DNA from: Cyclina sinensis
Lineage: Eukaryota > Mollusca > Bivalvia > Venerida > Veneridae
Reading direction: 5' to 3'
NCBI GenBank assembly: GCA_012932295.1
Contig: JAAONU010000016.1
Coordinates: forward strand, 44,733,241-44,797,240
Length of the DNA: 64,000 nt
Position numbers and translations under genes: made by a program. Under the pieces are notes generated by a model. The model worked only from the letters and a program-made list of their open reading frames with translations. It made no database searches and had not been told where the DNA came from. Below are positions 10,800-23,159 of the stretch, piece after piece; the stretch's first letter is position 1; every line of letters begins with the position of its first letter.

Positions 10800-13289
10800 G
10801 TTTAAACGTCGTCATACGAAATGCGTTCTGTTCAGCATATTTTGCCATGAGATACAAATAAACATTTTCACTAACTTAATAATTTGATCAGTATAAGAAA
10901 AGTGGTCCATGTTCTAAGAGCCTTATTCGGTTACGAAACTTCATTAAGCTGTGTTAGCAGACAAATTATTATCTTCTTGCCGATAAATTCCCCGAGGTGT
11001 GCCAGATAATCTGGAAACATTCCAAGATTAGAGTGCAGCTGGACTGCGCTTAAAAACTAGACAGTTGTTTTTTCTGGCTTGCAATTTTACGTCGAAATTT
11101 TTCATCGAACTTTGAGGGTTTTTTTTTTGTAAGACAATGCGTTATGGAGTCATTATTTATTTAGTGATAATTTATCTTGATCCTCTTCTTGGGCCGGTTC
11201 TCAAGAAGTATCTTAAATTGACAGACTGGCGTTTACAAACGAGACAAGCTGTTTATTATTTTACTTTTTTCTAAGTGCGTTCGACGCCCAACGGACATAA
11301 AGTCGTTTTTCTCAACATCACCAGACTAATTTAATTCAGTACGACTTTGAAACTCGCTCTTTACATTAACTGCTGCTTTGGCTTTTTTAAAAATAAAATT
11401 ATATTTTAATAAAATAAATTAAATAACTAGAATGAATTCTCTGCAGCGAAGTAATTTTCATTTTTATTTATTATTCCGTTCCCTTTTTTTGAAAATAAAA
11501 ACAACAACAACAACAAAACACACTTAAATATATTTCTGCATTAGACCCTAAAATAAGTTGCTCAAAATAATTTTGTACATAAATTTTAGTTCATATAAAA
11601 TTTAATGTTCAGTGAAAATTTTGCATTGCTTCGCCACTCAGTAAGCTAAAGTTTAGAGGCCATTTTACGTGACAAAATACAATTTCAACGTGCCACTGCT
11701 AACCCCAGGGCTTAGGTTATAGAGACATGACAAGTAGTATTTGCAAAAGAAGAATTCCTGTTGGGCTATTAAAACACTTCAGTCCACCTATCCATGTATT
11801 TTTGTTTGTTTTGAGTAACATTTATTTAATCTTTCAGGCATGCTGCTGCTAACGACATTAAACATTTGATTGGAGTAACGCCTTCATATAAGGCTTGTGA
11901 TTCAAAAATGTAGGGCAAAGCATTAATAACTGTTATTTGAATATTTTTAACTAAATAAAAAGAACGTCTAAATTTCAAAACAGAATGCAATGAGTAATCA
12001 ATCGTTTTTATGAGCTTTCACAGCAGTAGTACATTGAATTTTGCAGTTACTTGCAGCTTTCGACAGGCACAAGCACATTTTTACCAACCGCTACCAAAAA
12101 ACGTGCATAATTCCTTAATATGTTTTAATATTTCTATGTTTTGCTTTGATATTATACGCGTTAACTCAGTTCTCTAAAAATTTTGATAGTCATCAAACCT
12201 TAACATTTTTTTAAATGTGACTGACCTTATTATGGAGATCATTGTAGAAATGTGATTGACAGGTCATAAAGAAAGTGTATATTTAAGCATTTTAGTTTTC
12301 TTGAGTCTTGATTGGAGAAAACAGTTTAAAATCATATTCTTCAGGAAACTGTGAAAAGCTATATTTAGATTAGATTTTCCTTCAAATGTCCTTGTTATAT
12401 TTATATTTTTTTATGATGAATAGAACATGTATTGTTCAAACATTTAAACTATGAAGAAAAAACTACGGCTAAAGCCAAAAACCTGTTACAAGAAATGCGC
12501 GTGAATAAATTATCATTTCTCGCAGTATACATTGTAAACACTTATATCGATAGAAATGTATTGATAACAGTGATCTATAGGAATACATTGTAAACAGTGG
12601 TATACGTAGGAATTTGTTGTGAACAGTCTACTCGTAAAACTTAAAGGAGAATTTATGTGCCAGTATTGTTGTTCTAAAAGCTACTAATGCTCGAATTGAA
12701 TTTAAGGTAAATGTTTACGCTCCTCTTGTGGTAAGTCAAAATATCTGAACGAGATTATTAAAAATTTACCATGGGCGTTAACTCTTCTTACAGAAGTTGT
12801 TGTATGACCGTTATCATTGTGTTTGCTTGGTAATGAATTGTCTTAGTGGATCGATTGTGTATCTGCTGTAATAATTTGATGTCTTTTGTAGCCTTATTTA
12901 TTGCATATATGTCTGAGCAAAAAGACTTTAATAGATCTTGAGAGAAAGTGTATAACTTTGTAAAAGCATTTTGTTTTACATGTGTGTCTATCAGTTTCAG
13001 CATTAAAACAAACACTTGCCAGTTCCTTTATAACACTGCCAAGATATGCCATCATTTTTGACATCTCTAGCTTTTCAAAATCGTTAACTAGAAATTAAAG
13101 TATGAATGCCTGATTACAAAATACTTATCTTAGAAAAACGACTGCCTAAACTTTTAATTCTTGTTGTACTTGCTGTTGTTAAATGCTACCTGAACGTCAA
13201 CAAATACGTCATTTTCATGCCATGTAAAAGATGCTTAGTTTCAATATAGCAATCGCTTTGGCCTGCTTCAAACCAGTAGGCAGCTCATT

Positions 13290-14970
13290 TTTTTAGCTCA
13301 CCTGAGCTGGCTCAGGGTGAGCTTTTAGGATCGATGAATGTCCGTCGTCTGTCGTCCGTCGTCCGTCGTCCGTTCACATTTTCGTTAACACTCTACTGGT
13401 CACATTTTTGCTCCAATTGTCACGAAACTTGGTCAGGATGTTTTTCCCAGTTATTACTCGGACGAGTTCGAATATGGGTCATATAGGATCAAAAACTAGG
13501 TCAAGGAGCCTAAAAATAGAAAAATCTTGTTAACACTCTAGAGGTAATGTTTTTAGCCCAAATAATCTGGAAATTTGTCATATAGGTTGCTTCTATGATT
13601 TCTAGCTCAAGTTCAAATATGGGTCATCTGGGGTCAAAAACTAGGTCACAGAGCCCAAAAATAGAACATTCTTGTTAACACTCTAGAGGCTACATTTTCA
13701 GCCCAAATAATCTGGAAATTTGTCAGAAAGGTTGTTTCCATGATTTCTAGCTCAAGTTCGAATATGGGTCATCTGGGGTCAAAAACTAGGTCACAGAGCC
13801 CAAATATGGAAAAACCTTGTTAACACTTAAGAGGTAACATTTTCAGCCCATATATCCTTGTAATATGTCAGAAAGGTTATTTGGATTATATCAAGCCCAG
13901 GTTCGAATATGGGTCATCTGGGGTCAAAAACTAGGTCACTGAGACGAAATATGGAAAAACCTTTTTATCACTCTAGAGGTAACATTTTTAGCCAAAATAT
14001 CCTGGAAATATGTCAGAAAGGTTGTTTTGATGATTTCTAGCTCAAGTTTGAATATGGGTTATGTGGGGTCAAAAACTAGGTCACACAGCCCAAATATGGT
14101 AAAACCTTGTTAACACTCTAGAGGCTACATTTTTAGCCCAAATTTCCTGAAAAACTGTCAGAAAGCTTGTTAAGATGATTTTTAGCTCAAGTTGGAATAT
14201 GGGTCATGTGGGGTCCAAAACTAGGTCACACAGCCTGTTTATGGAAAAACCTTGTTAACACTCTAGAGGTAAAATTTTCAGCCCAAATATCCTGGAAATA
14301 TGTCAGAAAGGTTGTATCAATGATTTCTAGCCCAATTTCGAATATGGGTCATCTGGGGTCAAAAACTAGGTCACAGAGCTTAAATTTGGAAAAACCTTGT
14401 TTGCACTCTACAGGTAACATTTTCAGCCCAAATATTCTGGAAATATGTCAGAAAGGTTATTTTGATGGTTTCTAGGTCAAGTTCGATTATGGGTCATCTG
14501 GGGTAAAAAAACTAGGTCACAGAGCCCAAAAATAGAAATATCTTGTTAAGGCTCTAGAGGCTACTGTTTCAGTCCAAATATCCTGGCAGTTTGTCAGAAA
14601 GCTTGTTTGGTTGTTCACATTATTAGATTAGGTTAAAGGTCACGAAGGCTAAAAATAGATTTATCTACTGTACCTCATAAAGCCTTCATTTATAGACCAA
14701 TATCTTTGATATTCAGTATATAGGTTCCTTGCATGGACCTCTACCCATGTGTAGGGTTTGAGGTCACTGGGTCGAGGTCAAGGTCACCATAGCTTATAAT
14801 AGATATTTCTACTTTCTGTCATAGAGCCTTTATTTATTGACTGATATTTTACATATTTGGTTTGAAGGCACTTAGATATTTTCAATTAAAAAATGAAATA
14901 CTGCTTAACAGCAAACCTACAGCCAAAGTACTCAGGTGAGCGATCCAGGGCCATCATGGCCCTCTTGTTT
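13290..14970 (+). mobile_element. Hairpin-ended tandem-core repeat, family A copy 2
   Basis: The left end forms a perfect hairpin (agctcacctgagc with gctcagggtgagct, about 13295-13323), followed by a GTCCGTCGTC simple run. Seven to eight cores of about 145-146 bp follow, each with 'aacactctagaggtaaca', 'ggaaatatgtcagaaaggtt', 'tatgggtcatctggggtc' and 'aaaaactaggtcacagagc'. The right end is the near-perfect inverted repeat gggccatcatggccc (14948-14962) and ctcttgtt. The corresponding place in block U copy 2 (about 34555-34567) lacks the element, which supports insertion after the block duplicated. No protein is encoded; an open frame at 14206-14475 merely reads through the cores. Confidence 0.85.
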
Positions 14971-14999
14971 CTGAAACGTCTCTTAAAATCGCCTTTATA

Positions 15000-15027
15000 A
15001 GTCGGCGCTCAGGAGAGAGCGCCGACT
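15000..15027. repeat. Perfect 11-bp GC-rich hairpin
   Basis: AGTCGGCGCTC, a 6-nt loop AGGAGA, then GAGCGCCGACT. It is strikingly GC-rich against the AT-rich background and lies exactly where copy 1 of block U departs from copy 2, so it may be an end of the inserted segment at about 15001-15715. Confidence 0.8.
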
Positions 15028-15715
15028 ATATATAATATTGTCAAAGCTATAGCAAAAATGGTGGACTAGCTTTTATTGACGGTTATTATTTATTATTATG
15101 TCGTTTTCAATATATTCCTTTAATTATATTATAAGATATTGAATATTAAGATATTAAACTGAAACAGTGATGAAATAATTCATCGGTATGAAATTGAAAA
15201 CATCATTTTTGAAAATAATCAACAGTTTCTTAAAATTGAATCCCTTTATTTTAATAAAGTGCATTCGACCTTGCACTACGCAGTCTCACCTTCATTCAGG
15301 GAAGTAGCTGCTGCATGTTGTGGCCCTTAATATGACGGAATTAGGGTTCAGTTAATATCGGCTAATATGATTCTGGCCTTTTCTTTTGTAATTACTTATT
15401 AAATAATGACCTGAAGAGCAAGTGTATTATACAAAGTAGTACACGTGTGTGTTTGTATGGATGCAACATCTGACAAACGTGTCAGAGAATCTTTCCTTTG
15501 CGTCAGTGGTAACAGCGTTGTTTTAGTAAACTAATTTTGATCAAGGTGGCATGACTATAAATTTCACTCATAGATGGTCTTTTTGAATGCACTAACAGTT
15601 GTACAGTTATATAAAAGTTATGTAATAGTAAAAGTATAGTATCTGACACGTTCACGTCATCAGAATCTTCTCCTCCGACTTGATGCTGTGCATTAATGTT
15701 TTTCTCTTGTATTGA
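15001..15715. mobile_element. Segment inserted in block U copy 1, class unknown
   Basis: Block U copy 2 runs from 'cttaaaatcgccttcatatt' to 'agatgctatcagtgaaagta' in about 60 bp (34567-34630). Copy 1 has about 700 bp between the equivalents ('aaatcgcctttataa' near 15000 and 'agatgctatcagtgaaaat' near 15743). The extra DNA begins with the perfect hairpin. It holds a 71-codon minus-strand open frame (15503-15718) with a somewhat protein-like stretch (QHQVGGEDSDDVNVSD), but no family was recognised. It could be a mobile element, or the corresponding DNA could have been deleted from copy 2. Confidence 0.45.
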
Positions 15716-16554
15716 CAATTATAAGAAAATATCATATCATTAAGATGCTATCAGTGAAAATTACCTGTTAGATTAAAAGGATATATATTTTTCATATTTT
15801 CTGTTTCACTGGTAAATAGTATGTTTTTAATTTTGGGTTTATTTTCTTTGACAGTTTTACCCTGAAGGTTATTTTCACGAATTTTTTCCGGAAATGGTCG
15901 ATTCTAAACGCTTCAATACCTTACCTTTAGTTCTTACTTCTTTTTCAATGTATGAAATTCTAAGAACATGACGTTAAATCTTATAATAAACCTTGTAATC
16001 TGTATGGCCTGATGAAAGAAATTTGGCAATGCTGTAACTGACATATGTGAAAAATTGCAAAAAGTCCCCAGAATTGTTATTATATCTTATATTATATTAA
16101 ATCATATTCATCGTTTTGTAAGTCACATTTTAGTGATACATTATAATTACTTGAATTATATTCTAGAACTGTTGTACATGATCTTAACGCCTGTTTCAAA
16201 TGTGATATATGTGCTCTGAATCTAAAAAAAGATTGCAAAGTAATGAATTAATCATTCGTGTTTGCATTATTATTTTCAGTCATCAAATGTGCCATAAGAA
16301 GTGTGTACATACTACAGCTATTTACAATATGTTTTAAAGAGTTTTGATCTTGATATTGCATTCCGATGTGAAAAGGGCTTCTTTGACACTGGTCACATTT
16401 GAAACAGGCCTCGAAATATTTGAATTATGAAATAATGTTCAAGCAGTGTTAGTTGTAGATATGAAGTTAAAGATGTTCTAATATAACTGTTGTATTATGT
16501 AAAATAAATGGTAAAGCTAGTTTGGTGTGACAGCATTTGCTCTTTTTTTCAGAA

Positions 16555-16850
16555 ATTACCCTAAGATTCGTCCCAAACTTGTTGGGGGAAAGTGTGAGGT
16601 TGGTGCACCTTAGAACCTGGTTTAAACTGCCAGGATGAAAAGTTTTGCCACTGACCTTTCCAAGGCCAACGAGATTTCATTTTCGTTGTTTGTTGTGTCT
16701 TTTTTTTAACTGATCACTTTAAAATTCAATGTTCTTTGTTTCTCTATTTTTTTACTGTGTAGGGAGTCTGTGTTTTCTGACTGTGTTTTTTCCTGATATG
16801 CGTTTTTCCCCACCTTTTTTACACAGAGTAATCGGTCTTACTTCACTTCT
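16555..16850. mobile_element. Short interspersed repeat, copy 1 (unclassified)
   Basis: The words 'ttggtgcaccttagaacctgg', 'tttccaaggc', 'gtttgttgtgtcttttttt', 'actgtgtagggagtctgtg' and 'tcctgatatg' recur in the same order at 63495-63745, and a fragment recurs near 29195-29260. Block U copy 2 lacks this segment: flanks near 16540 and 16870 join directly near 35150-35190. It is therefore an interspersed element of about 250-300 bp, SINE-like in size, but no tRNA-like promoter boxes were recognised. A 122-codon open frame starting at 16729 reads T-rich parts of it and is not considered a gene. Confidence 0.55.
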
Positions 16851-19084
16851 TAATTTTTCAAAAGGACAGAACAGTGCATACTTTAGCTGCTTCAAGAATG
16901 GACTTTGTACCTTTATATTGACAAATCTTAATTACTTCATAGGAAAAGCGAATGTTTATGTAAAAGGTTACCATTCATTATATCTTATAAGTGATGACAA
17001 AGTAATAAATCTTGAAAAAAATTACTCTCCTCTCCGGCAATATTGTCCTACTTTAAGGTATTATTTAAAAGGTTTTGCTGGCATGTTTCACAATTAATGT
17101 ATTAAGACAGTATTAAAATAACTCGTATAGAAGCAGTGATTAACAAACTGTTCGCTTTATATACAATTTTCTTAATAAAGTACAGAACTTTATTGCCTTT
17201 TCGTTACAATTGTGTCAGCAGTGTTCATGTACATTTACGTCTAAAATGGTACATACTATGATCTTTAAACAGCATACCATCTGTTTAAACCATAATATTG
17301 CTTTAAAGAAGATATTTTAGGAAAATGTATTTTAAGAGAACGGATTTGTGACATACCTATTTCAGAGAAATGACTGGTAAAGACCACTTTAAAGTACATT
17401 TAATTCCTACTGAATAAAGTTCAGAGCTTCGAGTCCAAATAAAAACTTCAGCCAACATGGAAAAAGAGTGGCAGATTTTATGGATGCAACGTATATAATA
17501 ACAAATTCGTAAATGACAGGAAATATTAACGAAAACAAGTCACAAAAAATATCTGAAAACACTATTGAACGGAACAGATTAAACAAATTACTGGGTTAAG
17601 GAGCAGTTTGTTCAATAGGCAACTGATGTCAGATAGCCAACGGGAGATAGTATTGTCTTTTTGTGTCGTACTCTTGGCGAAGTAATACATCCTGTGACTA
17701 ATAATATAGCCTACCTTAATATTTTATTTTGGCATGCTTCAAGCCTTTAACGATTCATTGAGCACAATTTGATCAATAATATGTTTTAAGTAATGCCTTT
17801 TCTTCAAAACAAAATGTACTTTTAATATATGGTCTTGTACAGTTCACATTCAACAAATAAATACAAAATACTTGCATATTCAAAGAACAGACGGATGCCT
17901 TGTTATAAAAAATTACTTGCGCAGGAAGTATAAGAAATAAATGCATCTCCTATTTTGAAACAAATGTAATGTAGAGTAGACGACAGCTTTAATTCCTTCT
18001 GACTTTGAGTTGTCGAGTCTGTGAACTTTTGTCAATCAAGCATTAAATACTTACATTATCTCGGATGGTTCATTCGACAGCATAAAAAGAAATTCTCGGA
18101 GTGTAAATTTATTCCAGCTTGTTCTGCGACTCCTTGGTCACTTCAGTATAAAACAGTATATGTTCTGCCCTTCCTTCTTAAAACGAAACTTTATCTAGGC
18201 ATATACCCTTGGTACAGTATTCATAGTAACTTCCAAAGTCTTAATGGCCTCTCTTCTGGTTTTGTAGGCAGTGCATTCCATTATCAGTCGGTACACTACT
18301 GCAGGCTGGCACCGAAACAAGTCAAAACGCTATGACTAGGGTGTATGCACTAAGCCAAGAAACCTTACAAAATTTGTGCAGACAAATAGCGTAGAGATAA
18401 CAACATGTTTTCCCATTTTATCAGAACTCATTAACTGAGATCTTAGCAATGCAATAACAGATATATTTAAGTCGTGTAAATGAGCATCTAACAAAAATGA
18501 CACTTTATGAGAGGTTCTGGAGGCAATTTCCTTTGTAAGGATATTAAAAAGCCCTTGCTTCTTACGAAAACTTCATCTTAATTTTTTTCTTTTTCAAATG
18601 AGTTTCAAATTGATTTCAAACTCATTTCACTGTCTGTAAAGGTCAAAACATTTTAACTTTATTCATAATAGGGTCTTCTGAATGCTAGATCGGTTTTGTT
18701 TGAATGTTTTTGATATATTCCATCATGCCTTTAGCTATTCATATTAAGCATGTACACAAATACGGTAGATGAGACTGGGCTCATTGGAACAAAGTACTAA
18801 GGAGAAATAGGCACTAAATGCTGTTAATGTTGATGGAAATAGAAGTCTTAGTCAGTATAAACAAGATCTTACAACAAGAACCGATTAAGAGAGTATCATA
18901 ACAGTATGCTGTATGTAAGAGAATGTACGAGTGTATGCCTTGCATCAGTTAATTAATAAAAGTCGAGGTTTTTCTATGTTAACTGCTGTTGAATCTGAAC
19001 TAAGTGCATTTGTTTTGCTATCACAAACAATCCCCTTCTTTATATCGGAGTGGATCTCATCATATTTACTTTAGGATACTATCT

Positions 19085-19639
19085 CACGCCTGGTAAACAA
19101 CAGAGCTACCTCTTTCGGAGGTATACAGTAAATCGCTCTATCGCTACTTCCGAGGTAGTGCATGTCGCTAAATGTGAGTGTCAACAAAGGTAAAATATTT
19201 TCATATTTTATATTTTTTGTAAATTCAGAATCGAATATCGAAAATCGAAGAATGCTATACTATATAGATTTGATTAAAGATTCCAGGGAACGTAAAGTTG
19301 GTGAATTTATCTGTCAAATGTAGTTGTGGCGGTGTTTCCCAGCTAGCGAATTTAGCGTTGAAATGGGCCGTTTCGTCATGAAAGTAGTGTTTTTGCCTCG
19401 TATTTTCATTTAAACGGCAATTCAGATTAAACAGAAATACGTTTCAAGTAGATGTTAGGTCTAGAATGCAAATGAAATCTAAATCACAACCAAAACTTAG
19501 TTATTAAAGGAAATATATGATACTGTTTTGGAGAGACAGCTCTGTCGTGAAGGAGGTAGTCATGTCGTCAAGGAGATAGCTCTATGGTTATAGGATTATT
19601 TACATCCGAAAGAGGTAGCTCTGTTGTTTACCAGGCGTG
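19085..19639. mobile_element. MITE with 35-bp perfect terminal inverted repeats
   Basis: Bases 19085-19119 (starting CACGCCTGGTAAACAACAGA) are the exact reverse complement of 19605-19639 (ending TTGTTTACCAGGCGTG). The element is flanked by the 5-bp direct repeat TATCT (19080-19084 and 19640-19644). The 555-bp interior encodes nothing, but degenerate copies of the terminal word ('gctacctctttcggaggt', 'gctacttccgaggtag', 'agacagctctgtcg', 'gagatagctctatgg') recur in its subterminal parts. A 5-bp target duplication and CAC ends would fit Transib-like elements, but the rest of the end sequence does not settle the superfamily. The perfect ends suggest recent activity. Confidence 0.9.
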
Positions 19640-20108
19640 TATCTTTACTATGCCTGTATTTTTGAGGAATTCTAACGAAATATACAGAAGATACTCGCAT
19701 GTTTGATACGTGGAAGCGCGCAAAAAATATTTGGTGCACATTACCTTTGAATATCCTTTAAAATAAAGCAGAACAATTAAGATGAAAAATGCATGTTTAT
19801 GTTCAGATCTGGAATGTTATTTTTCACCATAGCAGACCCAATACCTTTGAACTATTTAAAAAAAGACGAAATAATTATTTACTAAACTGTAATATATATA
19901 AACAAAGGCGTGAGCTCTATGCCTATCAATTGTTTTAAGGACAAAGTGTCTTGTCGACCTGATAACAAAAGAAACATACTCGTTAAAAATCCAAATGTAC
20001 TCCATTTTCAACGTGGTGTTAACACATCTAGTATTTTCAAGGTCTTGAATTAAGGTAAGACCTTTAAATCAGTTGAACAAGACCTGAAAATGTGAAGATA
20101 AAAATCCT

Positions 20109-20297
20109 ATGGCAGGTGATGAAAGCGATTTTAAGTTATCTAGTAATATTGCTAAGATCTTTATAACAATTTGTGCGGCAGCTCTTCGTGTTACTGAAGA
20201 CACTCGAAGTAATTCGAAATGGGCTTTTCTGTCCAATTATGTTGAAATTCAGAAGAAACTGGAAGACACGAATTTGCTTTATATTAGAAAACCTTAG
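20109..20297 (+). pseudogene. Short open frame of doubtful coding status (block U copy 1)
   Basis: A 62-codon ATG frame with fairly balanced composition (SSNIAKIFITICAAALRVTE, then KKLEDTNLLYIRKP). The matching DNA in block U copy 2 (about 36638-36830, 'caatggcaggtgatagaagc') has an early stop after seven codons and several indels. If this was ever an exon, it is broken in the other copy. No family was recognised, and chance openness is equally possible. Confidence 0.15.
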
Positions 20298-22000
20298 CGA
20301 GCTGTTTTCAATTGTGAATAAAGTATGATCAAATTAATCTGCAGTGTTTCGGTTGAAGAGAAACATTCTAGAAATATTAAATGAGGGAAAAGCGCTTAAG
20401 GCTTGAACATCTATTTGTTTTGCTCATTTATTTATTTTGTTGTTGTTGAGGGATTATGGAAATAAAACAGCCCTGCCCTTTTCAATATTTCATTGTGACT
20501 ATTACTTTAGCCTAGGAGATGGTTTTCTTGTCAATATTTACAGAACAACTTCAATTACTTTAATTGATGCAGAGAAATATTTTTATTTCATGCCAAGCAC
20601 TACAGTCACAAATGTTTCTTATTATATGTGCAACAAATAACTATGCCCTCACTAAATACGCATGTTTCTTGTAAAACATACACTTTGCCTATCTCTTTTT
20701 GTTTAATATTCGACTCGCATTTTTCGATGAACACTGAGTGATTAAAAGGGGCACAATTTCTATAAAAGTTTTGGCTAAACGCATTGCACACAGCTTGTTG
20801 ATCACTCAAAGTTTGTTCAAGAACTGTACATATAATTTAGTATTAATTGTATGAACAGTAAATGAAAGATGTCAGCGGTTTTACCCGTAATAAATTTAAT
20901 TTAAATGTAGTGCCGCCTTGTTCAACACGTATCAAAGGTTTGTGCATTTTTGCTTAGCAAAGAATTCTCTTTAATTCCCTAATTCAGTTTTAAAATAATA
21001 ACAAGAGTAAAGAACGACAAAAAAACCTGCCTTCGGAAAGGTGCATAGCATGCTTTTAAATTTTGTTTCTGTAAATAACACCTATCCATAGTGAATTAAA
21101 AGTGTACAGACACAGTCATGGTGATCAAACATCGCGTCAACTACTGTGGGTATTGCGATAAATATTGGTGAATTGGTTTTGCACACCATATTCAAAGCAT
21201 TTCGAAACATCTTTCTTTTTCTTGAACAGGTATACCCTATAGCAGATATCTTATGGGATGTCTCGAGTAACATCTCTTCCAAGATAAGTGTGGTTCAACT
21301 GGTTTTAACCCAAAGTATTGACAGACCCCTAATATAGGACGAAAATTCAATGCCATTTTGCATATGGTGGAACGAATACCCTGTAAAACAGTGAACTTTG
21401 CACCACGATTTGTCGATGTTTGATTTAGATGTCTACCTTTGACACGTTTTATTTTCCACTTTAGAGACACGAATTATGATTTTGTAAACATTGCACGTTT
21501 TCAGCAAAATAGCACAGCAGTCGCATTACTTAAGAAACACCTCTCGTAAAGAACATTATCGATTGTTAACGAGGTACGCCGTACCGTAACGGATACGACA
21601 TAATTATATTATTATGAATTTGTTTGTGCTCTTGTTCGTGGACATTTACCTAAATATGGGTCTCATTGCCACTTTACCTTTACTGAAATTAAATTCTATT
21701 GAATCTCACCTCACTCAGTAACTTTGAGATAAGCAAACTACGTCTATTCTGTGACAGTTTACTTTCTTCAGAAAACTACCCAAACGGTCTTAATTAGCCG
21801 TATTTGTTATAAGATTAGTGTAAGAATGCAAAAAAAACCCGATAGTGTACTAGGTTTGCTTTTGGCAACGTTTCATTATAGTTCTTGAAGAAAATAAAAT
21901 TTTGTACTTACAGTATCCATGGAATGTCTAACTTGCTGTGTTATATTGTTAATACACTCCGATAAAGGTCCACTATCAAATATCTCTATTCATAGCAAAT

Positions 22001-23159
22001 GGGCTATCTTCAAAATTGGAAACAAATTCAGTTAAAATTGCATTGTGTAGTATTTTAGTTGAATGATGAAATCCAAATTAAACACTAACAAACACAAATA
22101 TTTCAGGATGTTAAAGAAGACTGACGTTAATGTAGGCTAACTTCTAGTTTCAAATGATATCTAGTTTGTTATCTCATAGCAGGACCTTACTTGAAGGGAT
22201 AATACGCTCCATATCTATCTAATTAATAACCAAAATATGCCGTCGAGCTCTCTCCTGTGCATCCAAGAATGAAAAACCAACCATTCATTTATATTTCGTT
22301 GTTTAGCAGTAAATCAACATGACATTTTTGAACCTTTTTTTACAAAACAATAGCCATATTGTCAATATAAGCCGATTTTCAACTTTTACAATCTGTATGA
22401 AAGAAAAATAAACATTGATCTTAGAATACCTATCCTTCACTACAACGGCTTCATAATTAAACAAAGGGCATAACTAAAAACGTATCAAGAATAGAGTTAT
22501 TGTTCTTATACAGTGCACTCCTCCTCAATACGATCAGGAAACCTTTCAAGTTCAAGTTGATATCTTAAATACCTTTTTGAGTTATGCTCCGGAAAAAAAA
22601 TGTGGGACGGACGGACGCAAGAACGGACGGAAGGACGGAGACTGTTACCATTAAAAAGGTCAAGTAAGTGCTAAAATATCACAATTTTTAACTGTCCATT
22701 CTGAAGTTTATATTTGAAGAAGGTTGCAAACTGTATATCCAGACCACAATATAGACAAAATAGAGGGAAATAAAATTCATATTTAGTGTTTTATCGGTTC
22801 TTTTTGCATTTATTGCACCCGAAATTTGTTACGACGTTGACCTGTTTGACAAATTGCTATGTTTACGGTTCTCTACTTCGTAAATACAAGTAAATTAAAG
22901 TATAGCAAGAAAGAGATTGTATACCTGAGTTCTATGTCGACTTAGAACTACTAAGTCCTGTTAACTAATTTCGTCACTTGGTTTATGTCTAATTACCCGT
23001 GAAAATTGGCCAGAAAACAACCATTTTTTCGGCATTGTCTTATCCCATCAGTTAAGGTCCTGCTTATAGGAAGTACGCGTTCGTCATCGATTAAGAATTC
23101 AGCTTCGCGAAAATTAGACCTAAGACTTTTTGTTGACCATTAACTCTACTGAAGTTTGA
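22001..23159. other. Intergenic DNA with a truncated GGAC-run repeat (about 22440-22660)
   Basis: No gene was seen. The part 22440-22660 ('aaagggcataactaaaaacg' ... 'gggacggacggacgcaagaa' ... 'gacggagactgttacc') has the GGAC simple run and the 'gggcataactaa' word typical of the hairpin-ended repeats elsewhere in the window. No partner end is visible, so it is probably a truncated copy. Confidence 0.5.

Larger units (their letters stand above)
10800..22000. repeat. Block U, copy 1 (large diverged duplicated block)
   Basis: Collinear, diverged similarity to 31900-38790. Examples: 10850-10980 matches 31960-32075 ('gatacaaataaacatt'); 11600-11920 matches 33140-33470 ('ttgcaaaagaagaattcctg', 'tcaaaaatgtag'); 14985 matches 34567 ('cttaaaatcgcctt'); 18160-18240 matches 35505-35590; 18430-18540 matches 35820-35950; 20395-20470 matches 36895-36970 ('aaagcgcttaagg'); 21600-21670 matches 38395-38460. 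Copy 1 is longer because it carries insertions absent from copy 2 (13290-14970, about 15001-15715, about 16555-16850, 19085-19639). No protein-coding content common to both copies was found; open frames in one are broken in the other. Confidence 0.65.

Noticed and set aside
13310..14600. Regular direct repeats considered as a CRISPR array
   Set aside because: The repeats of about 145 bp are contiguous without unique spacers and lie in a eukaryotic hairpin-ended element.
16729..17097. 122-codon plus-strand open frame with a hydrophobic start resembling a signal peptide
   Set aside because: The start lies in the T-rich part of an interspersed repeat. Block U copy 2 does not preserve the frame.
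18021..18335. 104-codon plus-strand frame
   Set aside because: It has no ATG start, and the paralogous region around 35440-35620 carries stops and indels.
21082..21470. Two overlapping minus-strand frames of reasonable composition
   Set aside because: They overlap each other in different frames, and the block U copy 2 counterpart (about 37760-38280) does not preserve either.
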